DNA of 64,000 nucleotides. Source: Bacillota bacterium (GTDB lineage Bacteria > Bacillota > Clostridia > Lachnospirales > Lachnospiraceae). The notes below the pieces were generated by a model. It made no database searches. It was not told the DNA's origin and worked only from the letters and a program-made list of their open reading frames with translations. This document shows, one piece after another, positions 18,571 to 26,479 of the stretch. Position 1 is the stretch's first letter. Every line of letters begins with the position of its first letter. The position numbers were made by a program, and so were the translations under genes. The DNA is taken from positions 124,001 through 188,000 of the forward strand of contig CABJAN010000004.1 in assembly GCA_902363515.1 (NCBI GenBank), written 5' to 3'.

Positions 18571-18635
18571 TAATTCAACGATAACCACGTTTTTAGTAAA
18601 TATACATATTACGTGCGGCTAAGGAGGAAATTGCG

Positions 18636-19049
18636 ATGGTTCAGTTAATTGTAGGAAAAAAAGGTGAAGGAAAAACAAAGGTACTTTTAGACAAGGTAAA
18701 TGCAGAAGTAAAACAGGCAAACGGAACATTAGTTTATCTGGATAAAAGCAGAAAACATATGTTTGAGTTAAATAACAAAGTACGTTTGATTGATATGTCT
18801 GAATATGATATTCAGAACAGCAGCGAGTTTGTAGGTTTTCTTTCCGGTATTGTGTCTCAGGACAATGACCTGGAGAAAATGTACCTGGATAGCTTCCTGA
18901 AAATTTCACGGGCAGAAGAAGATGAAATTGGTTCTGTTTTAGACCGTTTGGAGGCTATGGGAGAAAAGTATCAGGTTTCCTTTATAGTCAGCATCTCCAT
19001 AGATGAAGCCGATTTACCAGAGCATATGAAAGATAAAGTTTTAGCATAA
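18636..19049 (+). CDS. small P-loop NTP-binding protein of unknown function
   Basis: A 137-residue protein with a P-loop at its N-terminus (GKKGEGKTK, about residues 7-15) and a LVYLDKSRKH segment after it. It resembles the short Firmicutes family often mislabelled as twitching motility protein; it lacks the PilT hexamer domains, and no Walker B with a clear catalytic acid is obvious. The role is unknown. It has its own promoter and an excellent ribosome binding site and ends in a strong terminator, so it is monocistronic. It sits between the wall operon and the division cluster. Confidence 0.65.
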   Translation: MVQLIVGKKGEGKTKVLLDKVNAEVKQANGTLVYLDKSRKHMFELNNKVRLIDMSEYDIQNSSEFVGFLSGIVSQDNDLEKMYLDSFLKISRAEEDEIGSVLDRLEAMGEKYQVSFIVSISIDEADLPEHMKDKVLA

Positions 19050-19065
19050 AAAATGAAACAAAAGA

Positions 19066-19105
19066 GGAAAGGCCGTCATACAGTTCCCTGTGTGGCGGCT
19101 TTTCC
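19066..19105. terminator. bidirectional intrinsic terminator
   Basis: An 18-bp stem with G-U pairs (core GCCGTCATACAG against CTGTGTGGCGGC, loop TTCC) flanked by AAA and TTT runs. It lies between the convergent genes ending at 19049 and 19109 and can serve both. Confidence 0.8.
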
Positions 19106-19108
19106 GGT

Positions 19109-19327
19109 TTAAAGGCGGCTGTCTGAAAATGATGTAATTCTTCCGAAAAGGCTGAGAAGATATAAACCACTGATGCCTACCAGTGCATAGATGATGCGGG
19201 AAAGCCAGGTCATATCTCCAAATAAAAAGGTAACAAGATTAAAACGGAAGAACCCAATGAGCCCCCAGTTTACAGCTCCCACAATGGTCAGTACCAGAGC
19301 TGTATAGTCTAAAAATTTACTGTTCAT
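19109..19327 (-). CDS. DUF378 family small membrane protein
   Basis: 72 residues with two hydrophobic segments, the second around IIYALVGISGLYLL, and the family signature GAVNWGLIGFF in the first. DUF378 proteins are widespread small membrane proteins of unknown function. The start ATG at 19327 follows AAAGGAGG on the minus strand by about 9 bases; a short out-of-frame ATG lies between. The gene stands alone, convergent to the P-loop gene. Confidence 0.8.
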   Translation of the reverse strand: MNSKFLDYTALVLTIVGAVNWGLIGFFRFNLVTFLFGDMTWLSRIIYALVGISGLYLLSLFGRITSFSDSRL

Positions 19328-19413
19328 ACATGAAAACCTCCTTTTTCTTTTATAGGATTTCCAGAACCTTCTTTTTTATACAGGGATTGCAAAAAAGGGA
19401 CTTATTTTTATAC

Positions 19414-19442
19414 TTGTGATGCCAGGCTGAAAATGGTAAAAT
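19414..19442 (+). promoter_or_regulatory. predicted sigma-A promoter for the HlyD-like gene
   Basis: TTGTGA (19414-19419), a 17-base spacer, then TAAAAT (19437-19442). Transcription would begin near 19450, downstream of the in-frame ATG at 19433, which supports the TTG start at 19487 for the gene. Confidence 0.6.
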
Positions 19443-19486
19443 ATAAGATAGTGCAGAAAGTATACGCATTGCAAAGGAGATTTATT

Positions 19487-20962
19487 TTGTCTGAAAGAAA
19501 TCATTTTTTTCAAAGAATTAAAAGAATTTTTACAGGATTAAAACGTCTGCTGACGTATAACATAGCAACCATTATGTTCGGCGCGCTGCTGCTGTACATG
19601 ATTATTACCGTTGTTTTGTATGCCACATCGTCTCATGTAACCTCTTATCAGGTTACAGTGGGGCCGCTGACCAAGAATCCCGTTTGTACAGGTCTGGCTC
19701 TTCGTAAGGAACAGATTGTTCCGGCAGGAGCTTCCGGGTATGTGGAGTATTATGCAAGAGAAGGTATGCAGGTGCGCAAGGATGGTTCCGTATATGCACT
19801 GACGAATAACAAAAAAGAACCCAAAAGTGTGGAGCTGTCGGAGGAGCAGCTGGAAAAAATGCGTTCCAATATGGCGAATTTTTCTTATGGATTTTCCGGC
19901 AGCGATTTTTATGATGCATATAGTTTTAAGTATGAACTGCAGGGAAGCATTCTCCAGGCCGCCGGTATTATGGAACAGAAAACAGAAACGGAAAAGAAAG
20001 AGGAACATACGGATTCCAATGCCCTTATAGGAGAAGAGGTGGGAAATACTGTTTCCCTTGGAAAGCAAACGGTTTATACGGCTCCGGAAGCTGGAGTAGT
20101 GGTATATTCCACAGATGGATACGAAGGAATTACGGAGGAAAATATTACAGAGGATGCTTTTAACGAAAAATCCTATAAAAAAACAGATTTACTTACCAGC
20201 AAAGAACTGGCTGCCGGGGATCCGGTGTATAAAGTCATTACCAGTGAGAACTGGACTCTGATGGTGCCTCTTACGGACAAGCTGGCTGCCGCTCTTTCAG
20301 GAAGAGAGAGTATAAAAGTAAAGTTTACCAAAGATGGAGAAAGTCAGAATGGTTCACTGGCTATTGTGCAGGTGGGAAATCAGAAGGTAGCGAAAATTCA
20401 GCTGCAAAACGGAATGCCGCGTTATGCTTCTGACCGTTTCCTGGAAGTGGAACTGGTGATTAATACACAAAGCGGTTTGAAAATCCCGCTAAGTTCTGTA
20501 GTGGAAAAGGAATTCTATGTGATTCCAAGAGACTTTCTGGCTCAGGGAAATAACGGAGAAGGAAAAGGTTTTATACGGGAAGTGGACAGCAAGAACAAAT
20601 CCTCTGTGACGGAGTTTGTAGAACCTGTTATTTATAAAGAAGTGAATGGGAAAGGCAAAGAAATTGGCTGGGGAGATGAGAATGATACCAGTGGTTACTG
20701 CTATGTAGATACATCTGCCTTTCAGGAAGGTGATGTGCTGAAAAAGCAGGACTCCTCGGAAACCTATACCGTTGGAAAAACGGAAGAACTTCAGGGGGTT
20801 TACGGAATGAACAAAGGCTATGCGGTATTTCGCCAGATTAATATCCTGGATCAAAATGAGGAATACTGTATTGTTTCCCAGGGAACTTCTTACGGACTTC
20901 AGGCGTTTGATTATATTGTGCTGGATGGAAAAAGTGTAAAAGAAGAAGAAATTTTGTATTAG
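19487..20962 (+). CDS. HlyD-like single-pass membrane protein upstream of yggS-sepF
   Basis: About 491 residues: a basic cytoplasmic start, one membrane segment (about residues 28-46, ATIMFGALLLYMIITVVLYA), then a large outer region with two lipoyl-like half motifs (ASGYVEYYAREGMQVRKDG and APEAGVVVYSTDGYEG) as in HlyD/membrane-fusion proteins. No transporter gene is nearby. I prefer TTG 19487 because AAAGGAGA ends 6 bases upstream and the promoter lies inside the longer frame. Its fixed place before the division genes yggS-sepF-ylmH suggests an envelope or division role, but this is inference. Confidence 0.65.
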   Translation: MSERNHFFQRIKRIFTGLKRLLTYNIATIMFGALLLYMIITVVLYATSSHVTSYQVTVGPLTKNPVCTGLALRKEQIVPAGASGYVEYYAREGMQVRKDGSVYALTNNKKEPKSVELSEEQLEKMRSNMANFSYGFSGSDFYDAYSFKYELQGSILQAAGIMEQKTETEKKEEHTDSNALIGEEVGNTVSLGKQTVYTAPEAGVVVYSTDGYEGITEENITEDAFNEKSYKKTDLLTSKELAAGDPVYKVITSENWTLMVPLTDKLAAALSGRESIKVKFTKDGESQNGSLAIVQVGNQKVAKIQLQNGMPRYASDRFLEVELVINTQSGLKIPLSSVVEKEFYVIPRDFLAQGNNGEGKGFIREVDSKNKSSVTEFVEPVIYKEVNGKGKEIGWGDENDTSGYCYVDTSAFQEGDVLKKQDSSETYTVGKTEELQGVYGMNKGYAVFRQINILDQNEEYCIVSQGTSYGLQAFDYIVLDGKSVKEEEILY

Positions 20963-20986
20963 TAGATAACAGAAAGGATGTTTGCA

Positions 20987-21703
20987 ATGAGTGTTTGTGA
21001 AAATTATCAGGACGTAGAAAAGAAAGTAACAGAGGCCTGCAAAAGAGCAGGGCGTGCAAGGGAGGAGGTCACCCTCATTGCGGTAAGCAAAACAAAACCT
21101 TTGTCCATGATAGAAGAATTGCTGCCTCTTGGCGTCCGGGACTTTGGAGAAAATAAAGTACAGGAGCTTACTCAAAAGGCGGAAACTCTGGTACAAAAAG
21201 AAGTGGTAAAGCCGCAGGTGCGCTGGCATATGATTGGACATCTTCAGAGAAACAAAGTAAAATATCTGGTAGATAAAGCCTGTATGATTCATTCTGTGGA
21301 TTCTTTGCGTCTGGCAGAAGAAATCAATAAGGAAGCAGGGAAAAAGGGCATCCGCATTCCTGTTTTGATTGAAGTGAATGTAGCAGAGGAAGAGAGCAAA
21401 TTCGGCGTACCCATGGAAGATGCGGAAAAACTGATTCGTCAAATTGCTGTACTTCCATGGATTTCCATTCGCGGATTGATGACGATTGCTCCTTATGTGG
21501 AGAATCCGGAAGAAAATCGTCTCATTTTCAGAAATTTAAGAAATTTAAGTGTTGACATTCAAGGGAAAAGTATTGATAATGTTACTATGGATGTTCTGAG
21601 CATGGGGATGACCGGAGACTACCAGGTTGCCATTGAAGAGGGCGCTACACACGTCCGGGTAGGGACAGGCATTTTCGGAGAACGGAACTATTCTTTAAAA
21701 TAG
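20987..21703 (+). CDS. yggS: YggS/PLPBP family pyridoxal phosphate homeostasis protein
   Basis: A single-domain PLP-binding barrel that buffers PLP and affects amino-acid metabolism. It shows VTLIAVSKTKP with the PLP lysine, FGENKVQEL, WHMIGHLQRNK, and the C-terminal LSMGMTGDYQVAIEEGATHVRVGTGIFG signature. ATG 20987 is chosen because AGAAAGGA ends 8 bases upstream, while the in-frame ATG at 20978 is too close to it. 238 residues is normal. The order yggS-sepF-ylmH is the conserved ylm division cluster of Firmicutes. Confidence 0.95.
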   Translation: MSVCENYQDVEKKVTEACKRAGRAREEVTLIAVSKTKPLSMIEELLPLGVRDFGENKVQELTQKAETLVQKEVVKPQVRWHMIGHLQRNKVKYLVDKACMIHSVDSLRLAEEINKEAGKKGIRIPVLIEVNVAEEESKFGVPMEDAEKLIRQIAVLPWISIRGLMTIAPYVENPEENRLIFRNLRNLSVDIQGKSIDNVTMDVLSMGMTGDYQVAIEEGATHVRVGTGIFGERNYSLK

Positions 21704-21722
21704 AATGATTGGAGATTGAATC

Positions 21723-22319
21723 ATGAACATATGGGATAAATTTTTAGATGCAGTAAAAGTAAATGAGGAATATGATGATGATGATTTTTTAGATGATGTA
21801 GATGACGATTTTGAAGATGAGAAGCCTAAAAAGCGTTTCTTTAAAAAGCTGGATGATGATTTTGATGAGGAATTTGATGATCTTCCTCCGGCAAAAAGCT
21901 ATAAAAATGCAGAGAAGCAGTCCGCTGCTGCCAAGGCGCCGAAAGCATCCAGAACAACAACCTCTTCTTCTGCTGCTTCTTCCAAGGCTTCCGCAGGTAA
22001 GGTGACGCCTATGTACAATGTAAGTAAAAAGAAAACCGGAGCTTCTGGTGAAGTTTGTGTCATGAAGCCAAAACGTTTTGATGAGGCTACAGAGGTAGTG
22101 GATGCACTGCTGGATAACTGTACGGTCATCCTGAACCTGGAAGGTCTGGATATGGAGCTGGCACAGCACATCATTGACTTTACATCAGGAGCCAGCTATT
22201 CCTTAGACGGAAGCATCCGAAGAGTGTCTGCCTATATCTTTATTTTAACTCCAGAAGGCGTGGATATTACCGGTGACTCCCAGGACTTTTTAAATGATGT
22301 AGTAGGTTCTATCTACTAG
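21723..22319 (+). CDS. sepF: cell division protein SepF
   Basis: SepF anchors and bundles FtsZ filaments at the membrane. The N-terminal amphipathic helix (about MNIWDKFLDAVKV) is the membrane anchor; an acidic, then Ser/Ala-rich linker (about residues 18-95) follows. The conserved C-terminal domain contains EVCVMKPKRFDEATEVVDAL, a segment with VILNLEGLD, and the FTSGASYSLDGSI stretch. 198 residues with a long low-complexity linker is within the family range. A GATTGGAGATTG site precedes the ATG. Confidence 0.95.
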   Translation: MNIWDKFLDAVKVNEEYDDDDFLDDVDDDFEDEKPKKRFFKKLDDDFDEEFDDLPPAKSYKNAEKQSAAAKAPKASRTTTSSSAASSKASAGKVTPMYNVSKKKTGASGEVCVMKPKRFDEATEVVDALLDNCTVILNLEGLDMELAQHIIDFTSGASYSLDGSIRRVSAYIFILTPEGVDITGDSQDFLNDVVGSIY

Positions 22320-22326
22320 AAGTTCT

Positions 22327-23103
22327 ATGGAAAAAGAAGAATTTTTTCAAAAACGGATGTTAGAGTTAAGTAAGAAAGCCTTTTTTAGAGGGATTCTTAC
22401 TTTCTCTGACTTTTTAGACTTAAATCAACAAAATATTCTGCACAGCCTTTTGCCAGGTCTGGAGAATACCGGAGTCCGGGTCCGGATGTTTGGAGGCTAT
22501 GAAACTGCGGAGCGTCAGATGGCGGCATTCGTCCCTGATGCTTTTTGTTATGAGGAGGATTTTGAGACAGAAGGTGCATATCCTATTTCTTGTATTCAGA
22601 TTGCTCCTTTGCAGGCAAAGTTTGCGGATGTCCTTACCCATAGAGACTATCTGGGAAGCATTTTGAATCTGGGGCTGGACAGAAGCAAAATCGGAGATAT
22701 TCTTCTGGAAGAACATTGTGCTTATGTGTTTTGCCACTCTTCGGTGTGTCAGTTTCTTACCGAAGAAATCAGCCGGATTAAACATACATCTGTCATGGCA
22801 AAAGAAATTTTTGAAAAGGAAGCTATGCCAAAGCCCAGGCGGGAGGAGCTTTCTGGTACAGTGGCATCCCCAAGGCTTGACAGTATTATTGCCCTGGCTT
22901 TCCATACTTCCAGAAGCAGTATGATTCCTTTTATTGAAGGAGGAAAAGTATTTGTTAATGGAAAGTCCGTGGTTTCTAATGGATATAATCTGAAAGAAGG
23001 GGACATTATTTCCGTGCGGGGAAAAGGCAAGTTCCAATTTGGTTCTGTAACCTGCAAGACAAAGAAAAACCGTTTTCATGTAGTGTTGTATAAATATTGT
23101 TAA
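22327..23103 (+). CDS. ylmH: YlmH family S4-domain RNA-binding protein
   Basis: 258 residues with a C-terminal S4 RNA-binding domain (SPRLDSIIALAFHTSRS, then FIEGGKVFVNGKSVVSNGY). YlmH homologues bind ribosomal complexes and have been tied to rescue of stalled nascent chains, and the gene belongs to the ylm division cluster. In many Firmicutes divIVA follows; here aroB does, so divIVA is missing from the usual place. The gap after sepF is 7 bases. Confidence 0.9.
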   Translation: MEKEEFFQKRMLELSKKAFFRGILTFSDFLDLNQQNILHSLLPGLENTGVRVRMFGGYETAERQMAAFVPDAFCYEEDFETEGAYPISCIQIAPLQAKFADVLTHRDYLGSILNLGLDRSKIGDILLEEHCAYVFCHSSVCQFLTEEISRIKHTSVMAKEIFEKEAMPKPRREELSGTVASPRLDSIIALAFHTSRSSMIPFIEGGKVFVNGKSVVSNGYNLKEGDIISVRGKGKFQFGSVTCKTKKNRFHVVLYKYC

Positions 23104-23120
23104 ACAAAGGAGGGAAGGCC

Positions 23121-24224
23121 ATGATTCCAGAACGGTTACTGGTGAAAAGACAGGAGGATTTTCACTATCCCATTGTATTTCAACAAACTTTTGAAAAGCT
23201 GACACAGGAAGTGCTGGATTTAAAAAAGGACAGCGCCAGGATTTGTATTGTAACAGATAGCCACGTAGCGCCTTTGTATCTGGACCAGGTAAAAGAGGCG
23301 TTATCCAAAACCGGTATGACCGTAAGTTCTTATGTGCTGCCGGCAGGGGAAGCCAATAAAAATCTGGAACAGATTCAGGGGATTTATGAGCATTTGATTC
23401 AAAACCACTTTGACCGAAAGGATTTGCTGGCTGCTTTAGGTGGTGGAGTTACAGGGGATATGACCGGATTTGCGGCTGCTACCTATTTAAGAGGGATTGA
23501 TTTTATTCAGATTCCTACAACCCTGCTTTCCCAGGTGGACAGCAGTATAGGAGGGAAAACCGGAGTTGATTTTAAACAATACAAAAACATGGTGGGAGCC
23601 TTTCATCAGCCTTTACTGGTGTACATGAATGTTTCTACCCTGAAAACCCTGCCGGAAGAAGAATTTTCCAGTGGCATGGGAGAAGTGCTAAAGCACGGAC
23701 TGATTCGTGATAAAGAATATAGCCGGTGGATTAGCGCGCACAGTAAGGAGCTTTTGGACAGAGAGACGCAAGCCTGTGGGGAAATGATTTACCGAAGCTG
23801 TGTCATTAAAAAAACAGTGGTGGAACAGGATCCTACTGAAAAGGGAGAACGGGCGCTTTTAAATATGGGACATACCATAGGGCATGCAGTAGAAAAGCTG
23901 AAAAATTTTTCCCTGCTTCATGGACAATGTGTGGCCATTGGATGCGCTGCTTCGGCATTTCTCTCCTGGAAAAAAGGCTGGATTTCCCAGACAGAATACG
24001 AAGAGATCAAAGACCAGCTTCAGGCATTTGGACTTCCTGTGAGGACTCAGGGGCTTAAGAAAGAAGAGATTTTGCAAACAACCAGGTCAGATAAAAAAAT
24101 GGCAGGAGGGCAGATTCGTTTTATTCTGTTAAAAGACTGGGGAAATGCAGTCATTGACACAACCCTTACGGATGAGGAATTGTTAGAGGGAATCCAGAGT
24201 ATTTTAGCGGAGGAAGAGGCATGA
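23121..24224 (+). CDS. aroB: 3-dehydroquinate synthase
   Basis: AroB makes 3-dehydroquinate from DAHP using NAD and a divalent metal, the second step of the shikimate pathway. The NAD-binding ALGGGVTGDMTGFAAATYLRG, PTTLLSQVDSSIGGKTGVD and metal-ligand segments GEVLKHGLI and LLNMGHTIGHAVE are all present. ATG 23121 follows AAAGGAGG by 7 bases, giving 367 residues; the frame is open a little upstream. No other aro gene is nearby. It overlaps lspA by 4 bases. Confidence 0.96.
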   Translation: MIPERLLVKRQEDFHYPIVFQQTFEKLTQEVLDLKKDSARICIVTDSHVAPLYLDQVKEALSKTGMTVSSYVLPAGEANKNLEQIQGIYEHLIQNHFDRKDLLAALGGGVTGDMTGFAAATYLRGIDFIQIPTTLLSQVDSSIGGKTGVDFKQYKNMVGAFHQPLLVYMNVSTLKTLPEEEFSSGMGEVLKHGLIRDKEYSRWISAHSKELLDRETQACGEMIYRSCVIKKTVVEQDPTEKGERALLNMGHTIGHAVEKLKNFSLLHGQCVAIGCAASAFLSWKKGWISQTEYEEIKDQLQAFGLPVRTQGLKKEEILQTTRSDKKMAGGQIRFILLKDWGNAVIDTTLTDEELLEGIQSILAEEEA

Positions 24225-24748
24225 AAACAAAAAAGCACAGCATAAAAAATTTTCTGGAGCTTCTGGCAGCAATACTTCTTTTGGTAGGGCTTGATCAATA
24301 TACGAAATTTCTGGCAGTGAAACATTTAAAGGATCAGGCAGAGATTGCCCTGATTCCCAATGTGCTGTATTTTCAATATCTGGAAAACCGGGGAGCTGCT
24401 TTTGGCATTTTCCAGGGACAGAAATGGCTTCTTTTGGGATTGACAGGACTGGTCATTCTGGGCGTTCTTTATGTACTTTGGAAACTGCCTGCTGAAAAGA
24501 AGTTCCTGCTTTTGAAAATCCTTTGCTTCTTTATTGTTTCCGGAGGTCTTGGTAACATGATTGACCGGATGCGATTGAATTATGTAGTGGATTTTATTTA
24601 TTTTTCTCCTATTGATTTCCCGATTTTCAATGTGGCAGACATTTATGTGACTGTGAGTATGATTCTTCTCTTTGTGCTGGTGATGTTTTATTACAAAGAA
24701 GAGGATTTTGAATTTTTAAAATGGAAACAAAACAAAGAGCAGGAGTGA
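24221..24748 (+). CDS. lspA: lipoprotein signal peptidase (signal peptidase II)
   Basis: LspA is the membrane aspartyl protease that cuts lipoprotein signal peptides after lipidation. Four hydrophobic segments are seen. Family motifs are LDQYTKFLAV, YLENRGAAFGIFQG, GNMIDRMRLNYVVDF (catalytic D124) and FNVADIYV (catalytic D140). 175 residues is typical. lspA followed closely by rluD is a common Firmicutes pair. Confidence 0.97.
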   Translation: MKTKKHSIKNFLELLAAILLLVGLDQYTKFLAVKHLKDQAEIALIPNVLYFQYLENRGAAFGIFQGQKWLLLGLTGLVILGVLYVLWKLPAEKKFLLLKILCFFIVSGGLGNMIDRMRLNYVVDFIYFSPIDFPIFNVADIYVTVSMILLFVLVMFYYKEEDFEFLKWKQNKEQE

Positions 24749-24753
24749 GCAGA

Positions 24754-25665
24754 ATGAAACAGCTATGTTTACAGGCAGATGCCTCTTATGCAGGTGTACG
24801 GATTGATAAATATTTAGCGGAAGTGATGTCTGATTACTCCCGCTCTTTTTTACAGAAGCAGTTAAAAGACGGAAACGTTACGGTAAATGGCAAAAGGGAA
24901 AAGGCAAGCTATAAGGTGGCAGAAGAAGATGAAATTGCAGTGCTGATTCCGGATAATCTGGAACCGGATATTCAGGCAGAAAATATACCTTTGGATATTC
25001 TTTATGAGGATGACCAGCTTTTGGTAGTCAATAAGCCCAAGGGGATGGTGGTGCATCCAAGTCCCGGACATTATACAGGAACTCTGGTAAATGCACTGAT
25101 GTACCATTGTAAAGACCAGCTATCAGGTATTAACGGGGTTTTGAGACCAGGTATTGTCCACCGGATAGATATGGATACCACAGGAGCCCTGGTGGTATGC
25201 AAAACAGATATTGCACACCAGAGTCTGGCTGAACAGTTGAAGGTACACAGTATTACCAGAAAATACAGGGCCATTGTTCATGGAAATCTTACAGTGGATT
25301 CTGGAACCATTGAAGGGGATATTGGAAGGCATCCAACAGACCGGAAGAAAATGGCGGTACACGTAAGAAACGGGAAGCCGGCTGTTACCCATTATCAGGT
25401 ATTGCAGCGTTTTGGGAATTATACCTATGTGGAATGCCAACTGGAAACAGGAAGAACCCATCAAATCCGTGTACATATGAGCAGTATTGGACATCCACTG
25501 CTTGGTGATGAGGTATACGGACCAAAAAAATGTCCGATTGCCGGGCTTCACGGACAAACACTTCATGCCATGGTTCTTGGTTTCCAGCATCCGCTTTCCG
25601 GGGAATATATGGAATTTACTGCGCCGCTGCCGGAATATTTTCAAAAACTTCTGCTAAAATTTTAA
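24754..25665 (+). CDS. rluD: RluD-type pseudouridine synthase
   Basis: An S4 RNA-binding domain (about residues 14-60) precedes the pseudouridine synthase domain, with catalytic Asp139 in HRIDMDTTG and the GRTHQIRVHMSSIGHPLLGD motif. Members modify 23S rRNA uridines; the exact site cannot be fixed from sequence. ATG 24754 lies 8 bases after AGGAG and 5 bases after the lspA stop; the frame extends upstream inside lspA without a ribosome binding site. 303 residues is normal. Confidence 0.93.
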   Translation: MKQLCLQADASYAGVRIDKYLAEVMSDYSRSFLQKQLKDGNVTVNGKREKASYKVAEEDEIAVLIPDNLEPDIQAENIPLDILYEDDQLLVVNKPKGMVVHPSPGHYTGTLVNALMYHCKDQLSGINGVLRPGIVHRIDMDTTGALVVCKTDIAHQSLAEQLKVHSITRKYRAIVHGNLTVDSGTIEGDIGRHPTDRKKMAVHVRNGKPAVTHYQVLQRFGNYTYVECQLETGRTHQIRVHMSSIGHPLLGDEVYGPKKCPIAGLHGQTLHAMVLGFQHPLSGEYMEFTAPLPEYFQKLLLKF

Positions 25666-25671
25666 ATAATA

Positions 25672-25700
25672 TATACATTTGGAGTAAAATGAATTATAAT
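25672..25700 (+). promoter_or_regulatory. predicted sigma-A promoter for the cytidylate-kinase-like gene
   Basis: TATACA (25672-25677), a 17-base spacer and a perfect TATAAT (25695-25700), just after rluD. The AAAGGAG ribosome binding site at 25722-25728 follows. Confidence 0.6.
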
Positions 25701-25737
25701 AAATGTAAGAAAGAATGTTAGAAAGGAGTGTATGAGT

Positions 25738-26373
25738 ATGGCAGCAAATACAGTTATTACCATAGGTCGTCAGACAGGAAGCGGGGGACGTGACGTAGGA
25801 AAACTTCTTGCCAAAGAATTGGGAATCAAATGTTATGACAAAGAGCTGCTGGACCGTGCAGCCAAAGACAGTGGAATCTGTCATGAACTGTTTGAACATC
25901 ATGATGAAAAACCCACCAACAGTTTTTTATATTCTTTAGTTATGGACACCTATTCTTTTGGCTATTCTTCAGCAGCCTTTGCAGATATGCCTATTAACCA
26001 CAAGGTATTTCTGGCACAATTTGATACCATCAAAAAAATTGCCCGGGAGGAATCCTGTGTTATGGTAGGACGTTGTGCTGATTATGCCCTGGCAGAGTAT
26101 CCGGGAGCAATCAGTGTCTTTATCCATGCAGATTTGGATAAACGGATTCACAGACTGGCAAAAGTTTACAATCTTACAGAATCAGCGGCAAAGGAACAGA
26201 TTATCAAAAGCGATAAAAAACGCTCCAGCTACTATAACTATTATACCAGCAAAAAGTGGGGAGACAGCGCCAGCTACAACCTCTGTCTGGACAGTGGAAT
26301 CCTGGGTGTGGAGGGCTGTGTAGAAATGATAAAGGCAGCTATTGAACTGAAGAAAAAAATGAAAGCCTGGTAA
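25738..26373 (+). CDS. cytidylate kinase-like family protein
   Basis: A P-loop kinase of the Cytidylate_kin2 type common in Clostridia. It has the nucleotide-binding GRQTGSGGRDVGKLLAKELG near the start, then YDKELLDRAA, MVGRCADYAL and DKKRSSYYNYYTSKKWGD. The substrate is not established; true Cmk proteins differ in the CMP-binding region. I prefer ATG 25738, 9 bases after AAAGGAG, over ATG 25732, which is only 3 bases away. The gene has its own promoter and ends in a large hairpin. Confidence 0.8.
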   Translation: MAANTVITIGRQTGSGGRDVGKLLAKELGIKCYDKELLDRAAKDSGICHELFEHHDEKPTNSFLYSLVMDTYSFGYSSAAFADMPINHKVFLAQFDTIKKIAREESCVMVGRCADYALAEYPGAISVFIHADLDKRIHRLAKVYNLTESAAKEQIIKSDKKRSSYYNYYTSKKWGDSASYNLCLDSGILGVEGCVEMIKAAIELKKKMKAW

Positions 26374-26378
26374 GAAAT

Positions 26379-26475
26379 AAATATGGATGCAATTCCAGCT
26401 TGGCCTGTGCACCTTTTGAGCCTATAGTCTCAAAGGGGACTTGCAGATTCGCTGAAATTGCATCCATATTTTTTG
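26379..26475. terminator. large two-level hairpin between convergent genes
   Basis: Arms 26379-26399 and 26451-26471 pair over 21 positions with one mismatch (AAATATGGATGC against GCATCCATATTT at the base), followed by a T-tract on the plus strand. Inside is a second hairpin: CCTTTTGAG (26412-26420) with CTCAAAGGG (26429-26437), loop CCTATAGT, extended by TGCA/TGCA pairs. It probably ends transcription from both sides, but its inner structure is more than a terminator needs. Confidence 0.75.
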
Positions 26476-26479
26476 TTGA

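Noticed and set aside
20489-21442. 317-codon open frame on the minus strand over the HlyD-like gene and yggS
   Set aside because: It is antisense to two well-supported genes, is rich in H, F and C, has no family motif and no ribosome binding site.
22420-23205. 261-codon minus-strand frame over ylmH/aroB
   Set aside because: Shadow of recognised genes; composition and lack of a start signal argue against coding.
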